Positions 6,050 through 6,241 of a DNA stretch of 6,241 nucleotides are shown here, piece after piece (position 1 is the stretch's first letter; every line of letters starts with the position of its first letter). Below the pieces are notes generated by a model. It saw only the letters and a program-made list of their open reading frames with translations, searched no databases and had not been told where the DNA came from. Source of the stretch: Tissierellia bacterium (lineage in GTDB: Bacteria > Bacillota_A > Clostridia > Tissierellales > Peptoniphilaceae); NCBI GenBank assembly GCA_012728775.1, contig JAAYEN010000044.1, forward strand, positions 1 through 6,241. Reading direction: 5' to 3'. Position numbers and translations under genes: made by a program.

Positions 6050-6064
6050 CTCACAAAGATATAA
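6050..6064 (-). promoter_or_regulatory. Probable -7 element of the integrase gene
   Basis: The minus strand reads TTATATCTTTGTGAG; TATCTTTG (6061-6054) matches TAnnTTTG exactly, 24 bases before the integrase ATG. No matching -33 TTTG lies at the normal distance; TTTG within the GGGCGCCAAA repeats lies 26 bases away, which is too far. The repeats immediately upstream would allow binding proteins, including the integrase itself, to affect this promoter. Confidence 0.5.
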
Positions 6065-6081
6065 ATATAAAGGAATTTCCA

Positions 6082-6102
6082 GGGCGCCAAAGGGGCGCCA
6101 AA
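6082..6102. repeat. Two direct repeats GGGCGCCAAA upstream of the integrase
   Basis: GGGCGCCAAA occurs at 6082-6091 and 6093-6102, 11 bases apart, about one helical turn. Each copy contains the palindrome GGCGCC. They sit between the integrase promoter and the right end of the window. By position they could be arm-type integrase sites or sites for a directionality factor; this is inference. Confidence 0.45.
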
Positions 6103-6241
6103 AGCGACAAAACAAGTGCAAAAATGGGCAAACTAGCAAAACAACAGAAAGCCACAACTGTCTATATTACAGCCATTTAATTGTCTTTGCTTGACTTTGT
6201 TTTCAGGATTTAGTTCCCGCTCCGAGTACGATTTAACAAAA
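6103..6241. other. Integrase-proximal end, possible attachment region
   Basis: No gene was found here. The sequence is A-rich with short repeated runs such as CAAAA and GCAAA up to about 6150. Near the edge, TTCCCGCTCCGAGTACG (6212-6228) stands out as G/C-rich and loosely resembles the 3' end of a tRNA, a common target of integrases. It does not form a convincing T-arm, and the partner att site is not in the window, so the assignment as an att core is tentative. Confidence 0.3.

Noticed and set aside
6150..6230. tRNA gene at the right end
   Set aside because: The G/C-rich end resembles a tRNA 3' end, but a T-arm, anticodon arm and acceptor pairing could not be built.

Overview
The window looks like a piece of accessory DNA from a member of the Bacteroidales (Bacteroides, Parabacteroides or Prevotella type). 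The pointers are low G+C coding sequence, Bacteroidetes-type promoter boxes (TAnnTTTG as the -7 element), a Bacteroides-style tyrosine integrase with a long N-terminal arm-binding region, and IS21- and IS4-family transposases of the kind common in these genomes. No species can be named from the sequence alone.

Layout. Positions 1-882 (minus strand) hold the first 294 codons of an IS21-family istA; the rest, and any istB, lie beyond the left edge. Behind its start, 930-1021 carries four 24-bp repeats, the transposase-binding end of that element, and the element probably ends near 1031. A ThiF/MoeB/E1-like adenylyltransferase gene follows at 1108-1866 (+). It converges on a PAS-LuxR regulator at 1922-2683 (-). 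A 439-bp divergent intergenic region then leads to a gene at 3123-3830 (+) whose product resembles the FeeM/LuxI acyl-transfer superfamily (N-acyl amino acid synthase-like). Positions 3844-4560 (-) are a decayed IS4-family transposase with stops and frameshifts. 4575-4775 (+) is an unrecognised open stretch, possibly a gene remnant. 4836-6029 (-) is an intact tyrosine recombinase with its promoter and a repeat-rich probable recombination region to its right (6030-6241).

How the parts may work together. The integrase reads inward from the right, as in an integrative element whose end lies near or just past the right edge; the other genes would be its cargo. The most interesting unit is the trio of E1-like adenylyltransferase, PAS-LuxR regulator and FeeM/LuxI-like acyltransferase. 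A perfect ACCCA-TT-TGGGT palindrome abuts the -33 element of the predicted acyltransferase promoter, where a class II activator would bind, and the divergent PAS-LuxR protein is the obvious candidate. The arrangement recalls luxI/luxR, but with a PAS sensor in place of the autoinducer-binding domain and an E1-like enzyme added. That functional link is inference. The locus has been rearranged: IS21 has landed just upstream of the E1-like gene, and an IS4 relic abuts the 3' end of the acyltransferase gene and may supply its last codons.
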